From contig NZ_CP031148.1 in NCBI RefSeq assembly GCF_003342675.1, positions 558,001-622,000 on the forward strand: 64,000 nt of DNA, given 5' to 3'. Made by a program: the position numbers and the translations under genes. Below, piece after piece: positions 47,419-55,156 of the stretch; the first letter of the stretch is position 1; each line of letters opens with the position of its first letter. The stretch comes from Haloplanus rubicundus (GTDB lineage Archaea > Halobacteriota > Halobacteria > Halobacteriales > Haloferacaceae). The notes beneath the pieces were generated by a model. It had not been told where the DNA came from. It was given only the letters and a program-made list of their open reading frames with translations, and made no database searches.

Positions 47419-49329
47419 ATGTGCCAGCCGACCTCCGATCCGTCCGTCGACGCGCTGTACGTCGGCACCGACGCCGACGGGCTATCACGCGCCGACGACC
47501 GGCTGTCGGTCCGTCGGGCCACGACGGCGGGCGACGCGCTCGCCACCCTCGACGCCGATACGTCGGTCGACTGCGTCGTGAGCGAGGCGTCGCTCCCCGA
47601 GATGGGCGCCCTCGCCTTTTTCGAGGCGGTTCGGGACCTCTACGAGGACATCCCGTTCGTGCTCGTGGTCGGTCCGGACCCCGACGCGCTCGTCGGCGAC
47701 GCCCTCGACGCGGGCGTCACCGACTGCGTCCGGGTCGCCGGCGCGACGGGACCCGACCTCCTCGCTCACCGGGTCCGCGCCACCGTCGAGCGCCATCGCA
47801 CCGAATCTCGCCTCCGCGCCGAACGCGCCCAGTACCGCCAGCTCTTCGCGGACGCGCCCGTCATGTACGTCGTCTTCCGGAGCGTCGACGACGAACCGGT
47901 CATCGAGGACTGCAACGATCGCTTTCTCGATCGGCTCGGCTACGAACGCGACGACCTGCTCGACCGGTCGGTCTGGGACATCTACGCCGACGAGTCCATG
48001 GACCGCGCCGTCGACGGCTTCGACAGCGGGCGCCGGGGCACGTTCGGCCAGCAGGAGCGGACGCTCGTCGCCGTCGACGGGGAGCGCGTCGACACCCTCT
48101 TTCGCGCGAGCCCCCGCCTCGACGCGGCCGGCGACGTGATCGGCACCATCGGGCTGTACGTCGACATCACGGCCCAGAAGCGCCGCGAGCGGACGCTCGA
48201 ACGGCTCCACGACGCCACGCGCAACCTGCTCCGGGCTGGAACCCACACGCAGGTGGCGGACATCGTCACTGACGCGGTACGGGACGTGCTCGGCTACCCG
48301 ATGAACCTCGTCAGACTCGTCGACGGGGACGAACTCCACCCGGTCGCCATCACCGACGAGGCCGAGCGGCGACTCGGCGAGCGCCCCGTCTACCGGGTCG
48401 GCGAGGGCACCGCCGGACGCGCCTTCGACGAGGGGGAAACGCTGGTCTACGACGACGTTCGTGCGGTCGAGGACGGCTACGACCGCACGAACGCCCGCGC
48501 GTCGATGTTCGTCCCCATCGGCGACCACGGCGTCCTGAGCGTCGGCGACACCGAGGTCGGCACCTTCGACCGGCTGGATCGCCACCTCGCGGAGGTGTTC
48601 GCGGCCAACGCCGCGACGGCGCTGACGCTGCTCGACCGCACCCGTGATCTGGAGCGCCAGAACGAACGGCTGGAGGAGTTCGCGAGCGTCGTCTCCCACG
48701 ACCTCCGCACGCCCCTGACGGTCGTCGAGGGTTCGCTCGAACTCGCCCGCGAGCGCTACGACGACGAGGACCTCGACCGCGCCGCCCGGTCGCTCGACCG
48801 CGCTTTCGACCTGATCGAGGAGCTGTTGGCCCTGGCCCGGACGGCGGACGCCGCCGACCGACGGCCGGTCGACGTCTCGGCGGTCGCCGAGGCGTGTTGG
48901 CGGACCGCCGACACGGACGGCGCGGCGCTCGTCGTCGAGAGCGACCCCACCGTCCGGGCTGACGAAGCCCGTCTCCGCCGACTGCTCGAGAACCTGTTTC
49001 GGAATTGCGTGGAACACGGTTCCACGAACAACCGGCGCGAAAGCGCCGGTGATAGTGTGGAGCACGGCTCCACTGATACTCCGCCTCCGCCCGAGGCCGA
49101 CGACGACGTCACCGTCACCGTCGGCTCACTCCCCGACGGCTTCTACGTCGAGGACGACGGCCCGGGGCTTCCCGACGACGGCGACGTGTTCGAGGCGGGC
49201 TACACGACGGGGTCCGAGGGGACGGGGCTGGGGCTCGCCATCGTCGAGCGAATCGCGAGAGAACACGGGTGGTCGGTCGACGCCGTCGAGGCCGACGGCG
49301 GCGGCGCGCGCTTCGAGTTTCGAGATTAG
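47419..49329 (+). CDS. Hybrid histidine kinase: pseudo-receiver, PAS, GAF, HisKA, HATPase
   Basis: 636 aa from the ATG giving MCQPTSDPSVDALYVGTD. Residues ~8-125 look like a receiver domain, but the phosphoacceptor site reads DCVVSEASLPEMG, with Glu in place of Asp. PAS ~135-260, GAF ~270-415 (AGRAFDEGETLVYDDV...SMFVPIGDHGVLSVGD), HisKA H-box VVSHDLRTPLT (~437), N-box LLENLFRNCVEHGS, G-box DDGPGLPDDG, GTGLGLAIVER. A hairpin module lies between N- and G-boxes. It starts 19 bp after sopII, so it may be coexpressed with the photoreceptor. Confidence 0.88.
   Translation: MCQPTSDPSVDALYVGTDADGLSRADDRLSVRRATTAGDALATLDADTSVDCVVSEASLPEMGALAFFEAVRDLYEDIPFVLVVGPDPDALVGDALDAGVTDCVRVAGATGPDLLAHRVRATVERHRTESRLRAERAQYRQLFADAPVMYVVFRSVDDEPVIEDCNDRFLDRLGYERDDLLDRSVWDIYADESMDRAVDGFDSGRRGTFGQQERTLVAVDGERVDTLFRASPRLDAAGDVIGTIGLYVDITAQKRRERTLERLHDATRNLLRAGTHTQVADIVTDAVRDVLGYPMNLVRLVDGDELHPVAITDEAERRLGERPVYRVGEGTAGRAFDEGETLVYDDVRAVEDGYDRTNARASMFVPIGDHGVLSVGDTEVGTFDRLDRHLAEVFAANAATALTLLDRTRDLERQNERLEEFASVVSHDLRTPLTVVEGSLELARERYDDEDLDRAARSLDRAFDLIEELLALARTADAADRRPVDVSAVAEACWRTADTDGAALVVESDPTVRADEARLRRLLENLFRNCVEHGSTNNRRESAGDSVEHGSTDTPPPPEADDDVTVTVGSLPDGFYVEDDGPGLPDDGDVFEAGYTTGSEGTGLGLAIVERIAREHGWSVDAVEADGGGARFEFRD
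49009..49073 (+). repeat. In-frame triple-hairpin module in the kinase gene
   Basis: gtggaac-acg-gttccac (49009-49025), spacer gaaca, accggcgc-gaaa-gcgccggt (49031-49050), then gtggagc-acg-gctccac (49057-49073). The first hairpin coincides with the natural N-box codons VEHGST. Protein text: VEHGSTNNRRESAGDSVEHG. Confidence 0.8.
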
Positions 49330-49925
49330 GGCGCCTCGCCCGTCTCGATGGTGAAGTCGGCCTTCGGGTAGGCGACGCAGGTCAGCGTGTAGCCGTCGTC
49401 GAGTTCGTTGTCGTCGAGCATCTGCTGGTCGTCGTGGACGACGTAGTCCTCGGAGTTGCCCCCGGAGGTGATCTGGCCGGCACAGGAGACACACTGGCCC
49501 TGCCGGCAGGCGTAGGGCAGGTCCCACCCCTCGTCCTCGCCGGCTTCGAGCACCGTCTCGTTCTCCTTGACCTCGATGCTCGCGCCCTCCTTGGCGTACT
49601 CGATTTCGAAGACTTCGGCCTCGTCGTCGGACACGTCCCAGGGGCCGGCCTCCTCGGCCGCCTCGGCACCCCCTTCGAGTTCGGCGCCCTCCTCGTCGCC
49701 GGCGACGGCGCCGGCCGCGACGGCGCCACCACCGCCGGCGCCGATGGCGCGGTTCATCGGCTCCGGGAAGTCCGTCTCGGGCACCGACTCGGCCCGGCGT
49801 TCGAGTACTTCTTGGCTGATGTCGGTGGTGGGCGTCCATCCCGTCCCCTTCGATAGATGGAGCGCGACGGCGGTGAGCGTCAGGAGTGCCCCGATGCTCA
49901 GTCCCACCAGATTAACCTCGACCAT
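49326..49925 (-). CDS. Membrane-anchored [2Fe-2S] ferredoxin
   Basis: 199 aa from the ATG giving MVEVNLVGLSIGALLTLTAVALHL. One N-terminal TM (~4-24), an acidic Ala/Glu/Gly linker (~60-105), then a plant-type ferredoxin: LPYACRQGQCVSCAGQ and later GYTLTCVAYP, giving C-x4-C-x2-C...C for the cluster. Halophilic ferredoxins usually serve 2-oxoacid oxidoreductases; the membrane anchor here suggests electron delivery at the membrane. Overlaps the kinase stop by four bases (convergent). Confidence 0.87.
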   Translation of the reverse strand: MVEVNLVGLSIGALLTLTAVALHLSKGTGWTPTTDISQEVLERRAESVPETDFPEPMNRAIGAGGGGAVAAGAVAGDEEGAELEGGAEAAEEAGPWDVSDDEAEVFEIEYAKEGASIEVKENETVLEAGEDEGWDLPYACRQGQCVSCAGQITSGGNSEDYVVHDDQQMLDDNELDDGYTLTCVAYPKADFTIETGEAP

Positions 49926-50114
49926 GATCCACGGTTTGGATGCGGGGGTTAAGGGGATTGTGATTGTCGCGCCGTGACGAATGCGGCAGCTGTCCGCCGA
50001 TCCCGTTCGAGTCACGTCGTCTCCCCGTCCACACCCCTCGCCGTCATTTGTGATTTCCCGGGTCACGTGACATTTTGTTACGGGTGTAGTGCATACACCG
50101 ACACGTATGGGGTC

Positions 50115-50297
50115 TTGAACGAACACACCAAAACGGTTCACAAGCACGAAACCGGCGCACCGGACCTCCACACGGTCTGTGGTGCCACGTACCACCTCGA
50201 ACCGGATCGACTGCGAACGATTCCGGTCAAGCGGGCGGTCGCCGAACACGACGCCGACAAATGCGGTCGATGCTTCGAGGGAGGGGCCGGCTACTGA
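50115..50297 (+). CDS. Small Cys/His-rich haloarchaeal protein
   Basis: 60 aa from a TTG at 50115 (LNEHTKTVHKHETGAPDLHTVCGATYH). Contains HTVCGATYHLE and DKCGRCFEGGAGY (CxxC), consistent with a small zinc-binding protein of a family I know only as conserved in haloarchaea. A longer frame to 49974 exists, but that upstream part looks non-family. Start uncertain. Function unknown. Confidence 0.5.
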   Translation: MNEHTKTVHKHETGAPDLHTVCGATYHLEPDRLRTIPVKRAVAEHDADKCGRCFEGGAGY

Positions 50298-50394
50298 TAC
50301 CGCCGTCCGACCCCAGTGGCTGAAACGGTCGCTCGCGTTCGACGGGCGCCGTGGCCACCGTCCGGGTTCGGCGGGGAGAGTAACTGACTTCGCT

Positions 50395-51288
50395 CTACTC
50401 CCGCCGAGCGACCTCGTGGCGACCGAACCCGTAGCGCAGGCGGTTTGCGAGCCGTCGCGAGAACCGCTCCCGACGCGAGCCGAACCGCTCGGCGAGCGCC
50501 TGGTGGATCAGCGGCACCGGCACCTCCTGTGCCAGCGCCTCCTGGACCGTCCACGTCCCCGTCGACCCGCCGGCGACGTGGTCGGCCACGTCGCCCAGAT
50601 CCGACCCCTCCTCGCGGAACGCCTCCTCGCAGAGTTCGAGCAGCCACGACCGGATCACGGCGCCGTTGTTCCACGTCCGCGCCACTGCTTCGAGGTCGAG
50701 GTCGTACTGCCCCTCGTGGAGGAGTTCGAACCCCTCGCCGTAGGCCTGCATGAGCGCGTACTCGACGCCGTTGTGCACCATCTTCACGTAGTGGCCCGAC
50801 CCCGCCACCCCCATCCGGTCGTGGCCGCCCGGTCCCGTCGCCACCGCGTCGAACACCGGCGTCAGTTCCTCGTAGGCGGCCTCCGGGCCGCCGACCATCA
50901 GCGAGAAGCCGAGGTCGGCGCCCGCGGGGCCGCCGCTCGTCCCGCAGTCGAGGTAGGCCGCGTCGGTCGACTCCGCCCGCCGGACCGAGTCCTCGAAGTG
51001 GGAGTTGCCGCCGTCGACGACGATATCGTCGCTGCCGAGGTGTGGCTCCAGTTCCTCCAGCGCGGCGTCAACCGCGTCGCCCGCGGGCACCATCAGCCAG
51101 ATCCGCTTGTCGTCACCCAGTCGCTTCGCGAGGTCGGGGATCGAATCCGCGGGTTCGGCCCCGGCGTCCGCGGCCGCGGCCACCGACTCCTCGTCGATGT
51201 CGAACGCCACGACGTCGTGGCCCGCGTCGAGTACGCGGTCGACGACGATCCGTCCCATCCGCCCGAGTCCGACGACTCCGAGTTGCAT
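50395..51288 (-). CDS. gnd: 6-phosphogluconate dehydrogenase (decarboxylating), archaeal short form
   Basis: 297 aa, about two thirds of the bacterial length, as in GndA-type enzymes. Motifs: MQLGVVGLGRMGRIVVDRV (GxGxxG), WLMVPAGDAVDA, DGGNSHFEDS, DCGTSGGPAGA and KMVHNGVEYALMQAYGEG (catalytic Lys/His/Asn). Oxidises 6-phosphogluconate to ribulose-5-phosphate with NAD(P), the main source of pentose phosphate in haloarchaea. Divergent from the aminopeptidase. Confidence 0.93.
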   Translation of the reverse strand: MQLGVVGLGRMGRIVVDRVLDAGHDVVAFDIDEESVAAAADAGAEPADSIPDLAKRLGDDKRIWLMVPAGDAVDAALEELEPHLGSDDIVVDGGNSHFEDSVRRAESTDAAYLDCGTSGGPAGADLGFSLMVGGPEAAYEELTPVFDAVATGPGGHDRMGVAGSGHYVKMVHNGVEYALMQAYGEGFELLHEGQYDLDLEAVARTWNNGAVIRSWLLELCEEAFREEGSDLGDVADHVAGGSTGTWTVQEALAQEVPVPLIHQALAERFGSRRERFSRRLANRLRYGFGRHEVARRE

Positions 51289-51375
51289 GTCTCCGACTCC
51301 TGCGCGCCGGGAGGTAGTGGTTGCGGTCGCGACTGCGGGCGGCGCCCTTTTCCCCGCCCCCCGCCACGCCACCAC

Positions 51376-52470
51376 ATGGACGACCGCATCCGCGAGCACG
51401 CCCGGACGCTCGTCGACTGGAGCGCCCGCGTCGACCCCGGCGACGAGGTGGTGATGCGCGTCGCGGAGGGTGCCCACGACCTCGCCGTCGCCGTCGCCGC
51501 CGAACTCGGCACCCGCGGCGCGACCCTCGTCGCCACCTACGGCTCCGACGAGGTGCAACGCGCCTACCTCCGCGCCCACGACGGCGACTTCGCTCCCGCC
51601 GAGGCCGAACGCGCCCTCTACGACCGCGCCGACGTCTACCTCTCGCTCGGCGGCGGTCGCAACACCACCGCCACGGCCGACGTGCCCGGCGACGTACGGA
51701 GCGCCCACGCCCGTGCCCGTACCGACGCCCGCGAGGCCCGCATGGCGACCGACTGGGTGTCGACCGTCCACCCCACCCGCTCGCTCGCACAGGCCGCCGG
51801 CATGTCCTACGAGGCGTACGTGGACTTCGTCTACGACGCCGTCCTTCGCGACTGGGCGTCGCTGGCCGAGGAGATGGCGGGGCTGAAGGAGATCCTCGAC
51901 GACGGCCGCGAGGTCCGAATCGTCGGTGAGGGGACGGACCTCACGCTCTCCATCGAGGGTCGCACCGCCGTCAACAGCGCCGCGAGCGTCGCCTACGACT
52001 CCCACAATCTCCCCAGCGGCGAGGTGTTCACCGCGCCGGCGACGGCCGAGGGCGAAGTCACCTTCGACGTACCCATCACGGTGCAGGGTCGTCGCCTCCG
52101 CGACGCCCACCTCGTCTTCGAGGACGGCGCGGTGGTCGATTTCTCGGCCGCGGCGGGCGAGGACGCCCTCGCGGACCTGCTCGCCACCGACGACGGCGCG
52201 AAACGGTTGGGGGAACTCGGCGTCGGCATGAACCGCGGTATCACCCGCCCCACGGACAACGTGCTCTTCGACGAGAAGATGGCCGGGACCGTCCACCTCG
52301 CGCTCGGGCGCTCGTACGACGCCTGCCTCCCCGCGGGCGAGTCCGGTAACGGGAGTGCGATCCACACCGACCTCATCACCCGGATGGGCGAGGGCTCCCG
52401 CCTCGTCGTCGACGGCGACGTGATCCAGCGGGACGGCCTGTTCCGGTGGGAGGACGGGTTCGAAGGGTGA
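51376..52470 (+). CDS. M29-family (thermophilic) aminopeptidase
   Basis: 364 aa. Metal-binding scaffold of the AmpT/PepS family: RIVGEGTDLTLSIEGR, NLPSGEVFTAPA (Glu ligand), GMNRGITRPTDNVLFDEKMAGTVHLALGRSY (Glu/His ligands) and SAIHTDLI (His-Asp). Removes N-terminal residues from peptides, metal dependent. The ATG is followed by DDRIREHARTLVDWSARVDPGDEV, a typical family N-terminus. The next gene starts within its stop codon. Confidence 0.9.
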   Translation: MDDRIREHARTLVDWSARVDPGDEVVMRVAEGAHDLAVAVAAELGTRGATLVATYGSDEVQRAYLRAHDGDFAPAEAERALYDRADVYLSLGGGRNTTATADVPGDVRSAHARARTDAREARMATDWVSTVHPTRSLAQAAGMSYEAYVDFVYDAVLRDWASLAEEMAGLKEILDDGREVRIVGEGTDLTLSIEGRTAVNSAASVAYDSHNLPSGEVFTAPATAEGEVTFDVPITVQGRRLRDAHLVFEDGAVVDFSAAAGEDALADLLATDDGAKRLGELGVGMNRGITRPTDNVLFDEKMAGTVHLALGRSYDACLPAGESGNGSAIHTDLITRMGEGSRLVVDGDVIQRDGLFRWEDGFEG

Positions 52471-53222
52471 CGACGATCATCGCCCATCGGGGGTTCGCGG
52501 GCCTCAACCCCGAGAACACGGTCGGAGCGGTCCGGGCCGCGGCGGACCGGACCGACCGGGTCGAAGTCGACGTCGTCGCCTGCGCGGACGGGACGCCCGT
52601 CGTCTTCCACGACGCGCGGCTGGACGCCGAGGCGGACAGCCGCGGCGTCACCGACGGATCGGGTGCCGTCGCCGACCTGCCGTCCGCGGCCGTGACCGCC
52701 GCCGAGGTGCTCGAAAGCGGCCAGCGGGTGCCGACCCTCGACCGCCTCCTCGCCGAGACGGACGTGCCGCTCGACGTGGAACTCAAGCGCCCCGGCGCGG
52801 GGACGGGGCCACGCGGGTCGCTCCCGCCCGCCGACCGCGACGCCGCCCGCGAGCGCTGGCTCCCCTTCGTCGACCGGGTGCTCGACCTGATCGACGGTCG
52901 CGACGCTCGCTACTCCTCGTTCTTCGAGGGCGCCCTCGCCGCGGTCCGCGAACGGGACGCGTCGGCGGTGCTCGCGCCGCTCTGTACCGACCTCGACACG
53001 GGCCGGGCACTCGCCACCCGGTACGACGCCGGAGCGATCCACCCGTCGTTGGCGGCGGTGCGGGCCGCCGAGTCGGTGCCCGCCGACCGCACCGTCAACG
53101 TCTGGACGGTACGGACGTGGGTCGAAGCGCGCGCGGCGGTCGAGGCCGGCGCCGACGGCCTGATCGCCGACTATCCGGGGTTGACGCGGTGGATCGGCAA
53201 GGGGACGGGGAGTCGTGACTAG
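52467..53222 (+). CDS. Glycerophosphodiester phosphodiesterase
   Basis: 251 aa from a GTG overlapping the previous stop (GTGA). GDPD motifs: TIIAHRGFAGLNPENT (HRG...E-N-T), EVDVVACADGTPVVFHDARLD (E-x-D...HD) and DVELKRPG (ELK). Hydrolyses glycerophosphodiesters to glycerol-3-phosphate or glycerol-1-phosphate; the archaeal substrate might be archaeal-lipid derived. Cytosolic: no signal. The RNase P RNA gene follows on the other strand. Confidence 0.92.
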   Translation: MTTIIAHRGFAGLNPENTVGAVRAAADRTDRVEVDVVACADGTPVVFHDARLDAEADSRGVTDGSGAVADLPSAAVTAAEVLESGQRVPTLDRLLAETDVPLDVELKRPGAGTGPRGSLPPADRDAARERWLPFVDRVLDLIDGRDARYSSFFEGALAAVRERDASAVLAPLCTDLDTGRALATRYDAGAIHPSLAAVRAAESVPADRTVNVWTVRTWVEARAAVEAGADGLIADYPGLTRWIGKGTGSRD

Positions 53223-53229
53223 CCGTGTG

Positions 53230-53622
53230 AGCGGCTGAGAGGAGTAAGCCCCCTTCTGTTCGGCCCGGCATTCGGCTGAGCGTCCACCTCCGCGTCCGGA
53301 CTACCTTGACGAGGCGGACTTGCACCGGTGAGGATTCGCCGTTCCATCCGTTCTCGACCGTCAGCGAGGCGCGTCGCGTCTCCCTGCTCGCGGCTTCGCC
53401 GCTCGCGTTCGGAGACGCGTAGCGTCTCCCGTCCCTCGGTGGGTCAACTCCCCTCGCTTGCGCTCGGGTTCGCACACCTCATCGGTCGGGTCGAGTGGTC
53501 TCGTTTCTGTTCCAGAGCCAGCCGTCTCCGACTCCGGGCTTGCGCCCGGTCACCCGTCCGGACGGTGGGGGGACTTTCCTCATGCCCGTGTGGGCACGGG
53601 GGCCGGGCTCTCTCTGCCGTCC
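53230..53622 (-). ncRNA. rnpB: RNase P RNA
   Basis: Read on the minus strand, the region carries the universal RNase P RNA landmarks in order: gaggaaagtcc (53571-53581, P4 5' side), acagaaa (53504-53510), gtgcaagtcc (53316-53325) and acagaagggggcttac (53244-53259, P4 3' side). Ends around ggcagagag and ctctcagcc can pair as P1 with one mismatch. Length ~390 nt fits archaeal type A. It cleaves pre-tRNA leaders with its protein subunits. Ends are approximate. The P12 region (~53351-53430) holds short 3-nt-loop hairpins. Confidence 0.9.
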
Positions 53623-53813
53623 GAAGATAGATCGGTCGCCCGAATAACACTGTCGGCTGGCGCCGTTTGGTGTCCGCCACCTGGGGTGCGATCATCGGCG
53701 TCGACGTACGGCCGGCAGCGTCCTCCGTTCGCCCGCCCGGTCGACCGGGAATTCCTCACGGTTTTGCCCGTCGGAAAGGAAGAGTTCAAGTCGGTTCGGA
53801 GCAACGTTGTCGT

Positions 53814-54416
53814 ATGTCCGAGGCGCAGACGGTACACCTTTCTTACGACGACGGAGCCCGAGCGGTCGAACTGGCTCGTGAAGCCGTCGAGGCGTACGTG
53901 CTCCAGGGCCAGCGAGAACAGCCGGGAAGTATGCGTGACGCGTTCTACGCCCGCACGGGCGCGTTCGTCCGCATCACGTCGACCCGCGGCCGTGGACGGC
54001 TTCGCGGCTGTGCCGGCGCCTATCGTGGCTCCGACCAACTCGGCCACGCCATCGTCGACGCGGCCATCACCGCCGCCTCCGACGACTCCTGTGGCTCCGA
54101 AATCGAACCCCCGGAGCTCCAACATCTCAACATCTCCATCTGTGTCGTCTGCAATCACGTCCTCACCAACGACCCGCTGGCCGACCTGGAACTCGGCACC
54201 CACGGCGTCGCGCTCGACGCCGACGGCCAACACGCCTGGATGTACCCCACGCTTCCGGTCGAGAACGGCTGGAGCGAAGAGCAGTTCCTCACCCACGCCT
54301 GCCGGAAAGCCGGCCTCTCGCCGCTCGCCTGGCAGGACGACGACACCATGATCACCCTCTTCGAGGGACAGGTGTTCCGCGAGCGCCCCGAAGGCGGCTC
54401 CGTCGAGCAGCTGTAG
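53814..54416 (+). CDS. AMMECR1-domain protein
   Basis: 200 aa from the ATG giving MSEAQTVHLSYDDGARAVELAREAVEAY. The family motif LRGCIG appears as LRGCAGAYRG (~67); other matches are FVRITSTRGRGRLRGC and ISICVVCNHVLTNDP, VENGWSEEQFLTHACRKAGLSP, the archaeal AMMECR1/TIGR00296 pattern. Function is unknown across the family; fusions to MEMO/radical SAM proteins suggest RNA or nucleotide chemistry. The 150 bp upstream contain both this promoter and the divergent rnpB promoter; cggttttgcccg at 53759 is a candidate. Confidence 0.88.
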   Translation: MSEAQTVHLSYDDGARAVELAREAVEAYVLQGQREQPGSMRDAFYARTGAFVRITSTRGRGRLRGCAGAYRGSDQLGHAIVDAAITAASDDSCGSEIEPPELQHLNISICVVCNHVLTNDPLADLELGTHGVALDADGQHAWMYPTLPVENGWSEEQFLTHACRKAGLSPLAWQDDDTMITLFEGQVFRERPEGGSVEQL

Positions 54417-54512
54417 GTCGCCGTTCGTCGCCGGGTGGCCCTCCGACTGGAATGTGGGAAAGGGACCGGAATCACGGGAAGGTTTTAGCGCGAGCACGTT
54501 CTACCGACGGGT

Positions 54513-54755
54513 ATGTCCAAGTCGACGGACGAGCGCGGCCGGCTCTACCTGCCGAAGGGCGTTCGTGACCGGTTTGGGGACCGGTACCGCATCGTCGAAC
54601 TCCCCGGTCACGTCGCCCTCGTCCCCGTCGACGACGACCCGATTTCGGGACTTCGCGCCGCAGTCGGCGACGCGTTCGAGGATGCGGACGTGGACCGACT
54701 CAAGACCGAGGCGAGGCGAGCCATCGCGCGTGAGGCACGGGATGACACCGAGTAA
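54513..54755 (+). CDS. vapB: AbrB/MazE-type antitoxin (VapB)
   Basis: 80 aa. SKSTDERGRLYLPKGVRDRFGDRYRIVELPGHVALVPVDDDP is the SpoVT/AbrB swapped-hairpin DNA-binding domain; the acidic/basic C-terminal helix RLKTEARRAIAREARDDTE should wrap the toxin. Overlaps vapC by one base, typical of toxin-antitoxin pairs that autorepress. Its own promoter lies within 54417-54512. Confidence 0.86.
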   Translation: MSKSTDERGRLYLPKGVRDRFGDRYRIVELPGHVALVPVDDDPISGLRAAVGDAFEDADVDRLKTEARRAIAREARDDTE

Positions 54756-55156
54756 TGTACGTCGAGACGGACTTTCTGGTGGCATTGCTGAAAGAGGAGG
54801 ACTGGCTTCGTGACGCGGCGCTCCGTTCCCTCGACGAACACGACGACATCCACACCTCGATTCTGTCGTACGCCGAGGTGTTGGTGCTCTTCTACGACCG
54901 CGAGGCGTCCGCGTACGAAATCGACGCCCCACGAGCGGTCGCCAATCTGCTCGAACTCGTTCCGATCGAGCCAGCGCCCCACGAGGACGCCGTCCTCGCC
55001 GCGACGGTGTTCATCGACGAACACGGTCTGACCCCGTTCGACGCGCTCCACGCTGGCGTTGCCGCCACGAACGACGAGACGGTGTTATCGAGCGACCGGG
55101 CCTACGATTCGGTCGGACTCGACCGCCAACCGCTGGACTCCGACGAAACGAGCTAG
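54755..55156 (+). CDS. vapC: PIN-domain ribonuclease toxin (VapC)
   Basis: 133 aa. PIN acidic residues: MYVETDFLVALL (Asp6), HTSILSYAEVLVLF (Glu ~40), GLTPFDALHAGVA (Asp ~97) and VLSSDRAYDSVGL (Asp ~115). VapC toxins are Mg-dependent RNases, often cleaving tRNA or rRNA, held in check by the preceding VapB. The ATG overlaps the vapB stop (taatg). Its stop overlaps the convergent pncB stop by four bases. Confidence 0.9.
   Translation: MYVETDFLVALLKEEDWLRDAALRSLDEHDDIHTSILSYAEVLVLFYDREASAYEIDAPRAVANLLELVPIEPAPHEDAVLAATVFIDEHGLTPFDALHAGVAATNDETVLSSDRAYDSVGLDRQPLDSDETS

Noticed and set aside
53663-53813. tRNA gene near RNase P RNA
   Set aside because: No cloverleaf or TTCRA arm could be found; nothing tRNA-like elsewhere in the window either.
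53580-54497. 305-codon minus-strand frame over the AMMECR1 gene
   Set aside because: The plus strand carries clear AMMECR1 motifs; the minus product has none.
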